DNA of 5,445 nt from Chloroflexota bacterium (lineage in GTDB: Bacteria > Chloroflexota > UBA6077 > JADZDV01): contig JADZDV010000359.1 in assembly GCA_020850915.1 (NCBI GenBank), positions 1 through 5,445 on the forward strand. The letters run 5' to 3'. Below the pieces are notes generated by a model that searched no databases, was not told the origin of the DNA, and saw nothing but the letters and a program-made list of their open reading frames with translations. This document shows, in pieces, positions 4,521 through 5,445 of the stretch. The stretch's first letter is position 1; each line of letters starts with the position of its first letter. A program made the position numbers and the translations under genes.

Positions 4521-5445
4521 CATTGAGCTCGCGCGCCGGTCCGGCTGGCCAAGCAACAGGCGCGAGATGTCCTCGCCCAACAACATGGAGTAGTTCTGGC
4601 CGCGGTCCTGCGGGTAGACGTGGCCCATGTTCGCGAGGAACACGTTCGGCAGCGGCGTCTGATGCGGCGCAAGCTGATCCGGATAGCCGCGCCGGACGAT
4701 CGGCTGCGCGAAGGGCGCCTGGAAGTGCCACGACTCGGTCACCCAGCTCGGATCGAACCGGGGATTGATCCGCTTGAGCGCGGGCCAGAGGCCCGCCAGG
4801 ATCTGCTCGCCCGGCATGCTGAACAGCGGATGGTCCGGAGGCAGGTAGTTGCCGAGGTAGACCAGCCGCCGGCCCCCATAGTCTTCAGGCGGCATGAGAT
4901 TGGTGTGCTCGACAAGGCTCAGGAACGGGTAGCCGGGATCGCCGATGTTCAACCAGTAGATCGACGTGAGTGGACGGTCGAGCGCGAGCACCGTGCAGTG
5001 GGCGCTGAGGTGGTCGCCAGCAGCACGGTAACGTCTGACGTAGTCCAGCGGCAGGCCGCCGGCCAACTGCACGAAGAGACGCGTGGGCAGCGTCACCAGC
5101 AGGCGCTCGTATTCGCTCGTGCCCGCGGAGGTCCGCACCACCACCTGGCCCGTGGGCGACGACTCGATCTGCTCCGCGCTCTCTCCCAGCCGAACCGTCC
5201 CACCCATTCGGCGGATCTCGTCGGCCATCCGTTCGTAGAGCTGCTGGAACCCGCCCCGGAGGTAGCCGAGCCGCGACGTGCGGCAATGCACCCGGCCCCA
5301 GAACCACGGCATGGCGATCTCCTCGGCGTAGCTCTGGAACTTGCCTCGCAAGAGGGGCTCCCAAACGACTCGATACGTCGACTCGCCCATCCAGCGACGA
5401 AGCCACTGTGCCGCGGTCGAGCGCTCCAGGGAGCGGGGGTCCGGC
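4506..5445 (-). CDS. FAD-dependent oxidoreductase (amine oxidase / HemY-like), partial 5' end
   Basis: The frame is open to the right edge, and the 18 codons before the first internal ATG at 5390 (starting PDPRSLERST and including AQWLRRW) read as good protein, so the true start lies outside. The visible 312 residues are the substrate-binding and C-terminal FAD part of the NAD(P)/FAD-dependent oxidoreductase superfamily that includes amine oxidases and protoporphyrinogen oxidase. Visible elements are VVWEPLLRGKF, AMPWFWGRVHCRTSRLGYLRGGF, a helix followed by RRMGGTVRLGE (second Rossmann-associated segment), LLVTLPTRLF, and a C-terminal NVFLANMGHVYPQDRGQNYSMLLGED, the last segment being where this family contacts the flavin. 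The N-terminal GxGxxG dinucleotide motif would lie off the window. Such enzymes oxidise a C-N or C-C bond with flavin; the substrate here cannot be told. It precedes the exported-protein unit by 181 bases on the same strand, which does not prove a functional link. It ends in a short tail (PDRRASSMRHAC) after the conserved region. Confidence 0.88.
   Translation of the reverse strand, partial: PDPRSLERSTAAQWLRRWMGESTYRVVWEPLLRGKFQSYAEEIAMPWFWGRVHCRTSRLGYLRGGFQQLYERMADEIRRMGGTVRLGESAEQIESSPTGQVVVRTSAGTSEYERLLVTLPTRLFVQLAGGLPLDYVRRYRAAGDHLSAHCTVLALDRPLTSIYWLNIGDPGYPFLSLVEHTNLMPPEDYGGRRLVYLGNYLPPDHPLFSMPGEQILAGLWPALKRINPRFDPSWVTESWHFQAPFAQPIVRRGYPDQLAPHQTPLPNVFLANMGHVYPQDRGQNYSMLLGEDISRLLLGQPDRRASSMRHAC

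Noticed and set aside
3824..4768. 314-codon plus-strand frame across two minus-strand genes
   Set aside because: It runs antisense through the exported-protein gene and the end of the oxidoreductase, and its product lacks any recognisable domain. Long antisense frames are common in GC-rich DNA.

Overview
The window is a GC-rich bacterial segment. Every convincing gene lies on the minus strand, so transcription runs from high to low coordinates. Several traits together suggest Chloroflexota (Thermomicrobia, Dehalococcoidia or a related soil lineage): the base composition, secreted proteins carrying a Cys-bounded VG.C / GLLVWRK / FTNG..TWI.GP domain, a 'C.EPNDDFA.AC' exported protein, and a VC0807-type membrane protein. 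I recognise these styles from memory and have run no search, so the assignment is moderate. No rRNA, tRNA, CRISPR array, insertion sequence or phage gene was seen.

Layout in transcription order. (1) 5445-4506: C-terminal two thirds of an FAD-dependent oxidoreductase of the amine oxidase / protoporphyrinogen oxidase superfamily; its N-terminus lies outside the window. (2) 4505-4325: a 181-base gap with a possible extended -10 promoter. (3) 4324-1795: three genes joined head to tail by two identical 4-base GTGA stop/start overlaps. They encode an exported protein with a PPC-like beta domain plus an unnamed 'RPDLPDGY' domain, a 155-residue protein that looks like a diverged copy of that second domain without a signal peptide, and an exported protein that joins a degenerate staphylococcal-nuclease-like domain to an HExxH putative zinc peptidase domain. 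(4) 1794-1734: a 61-base gap with a plausible sigma-70-type promoter. (5) 1733-1083: a multi-pass membrane protein of the VC0807 kind, followed by a hairpin. (6) 1082-675: a 408-base gap without a convincing gene but with an 85-base stretch rich in inverted repeats. (7) 674-1: a secreted protein with a good Shine-Dalgarno sequence and signal peptide, running off the left edge without a stop.

How the genes may work together. The two GTGA overlaps imply that the three middle proteins are made from one message with coupled translation. Two of them are predicted to be exported and the third is a paralogue of part of the first, so a cell-envelope or extracellular function is the simplest reading. 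No substrate can be named. The best candidate for an undescribed system is this three-gene unit, chiefly its nuclease-fold/peptidase fusion.
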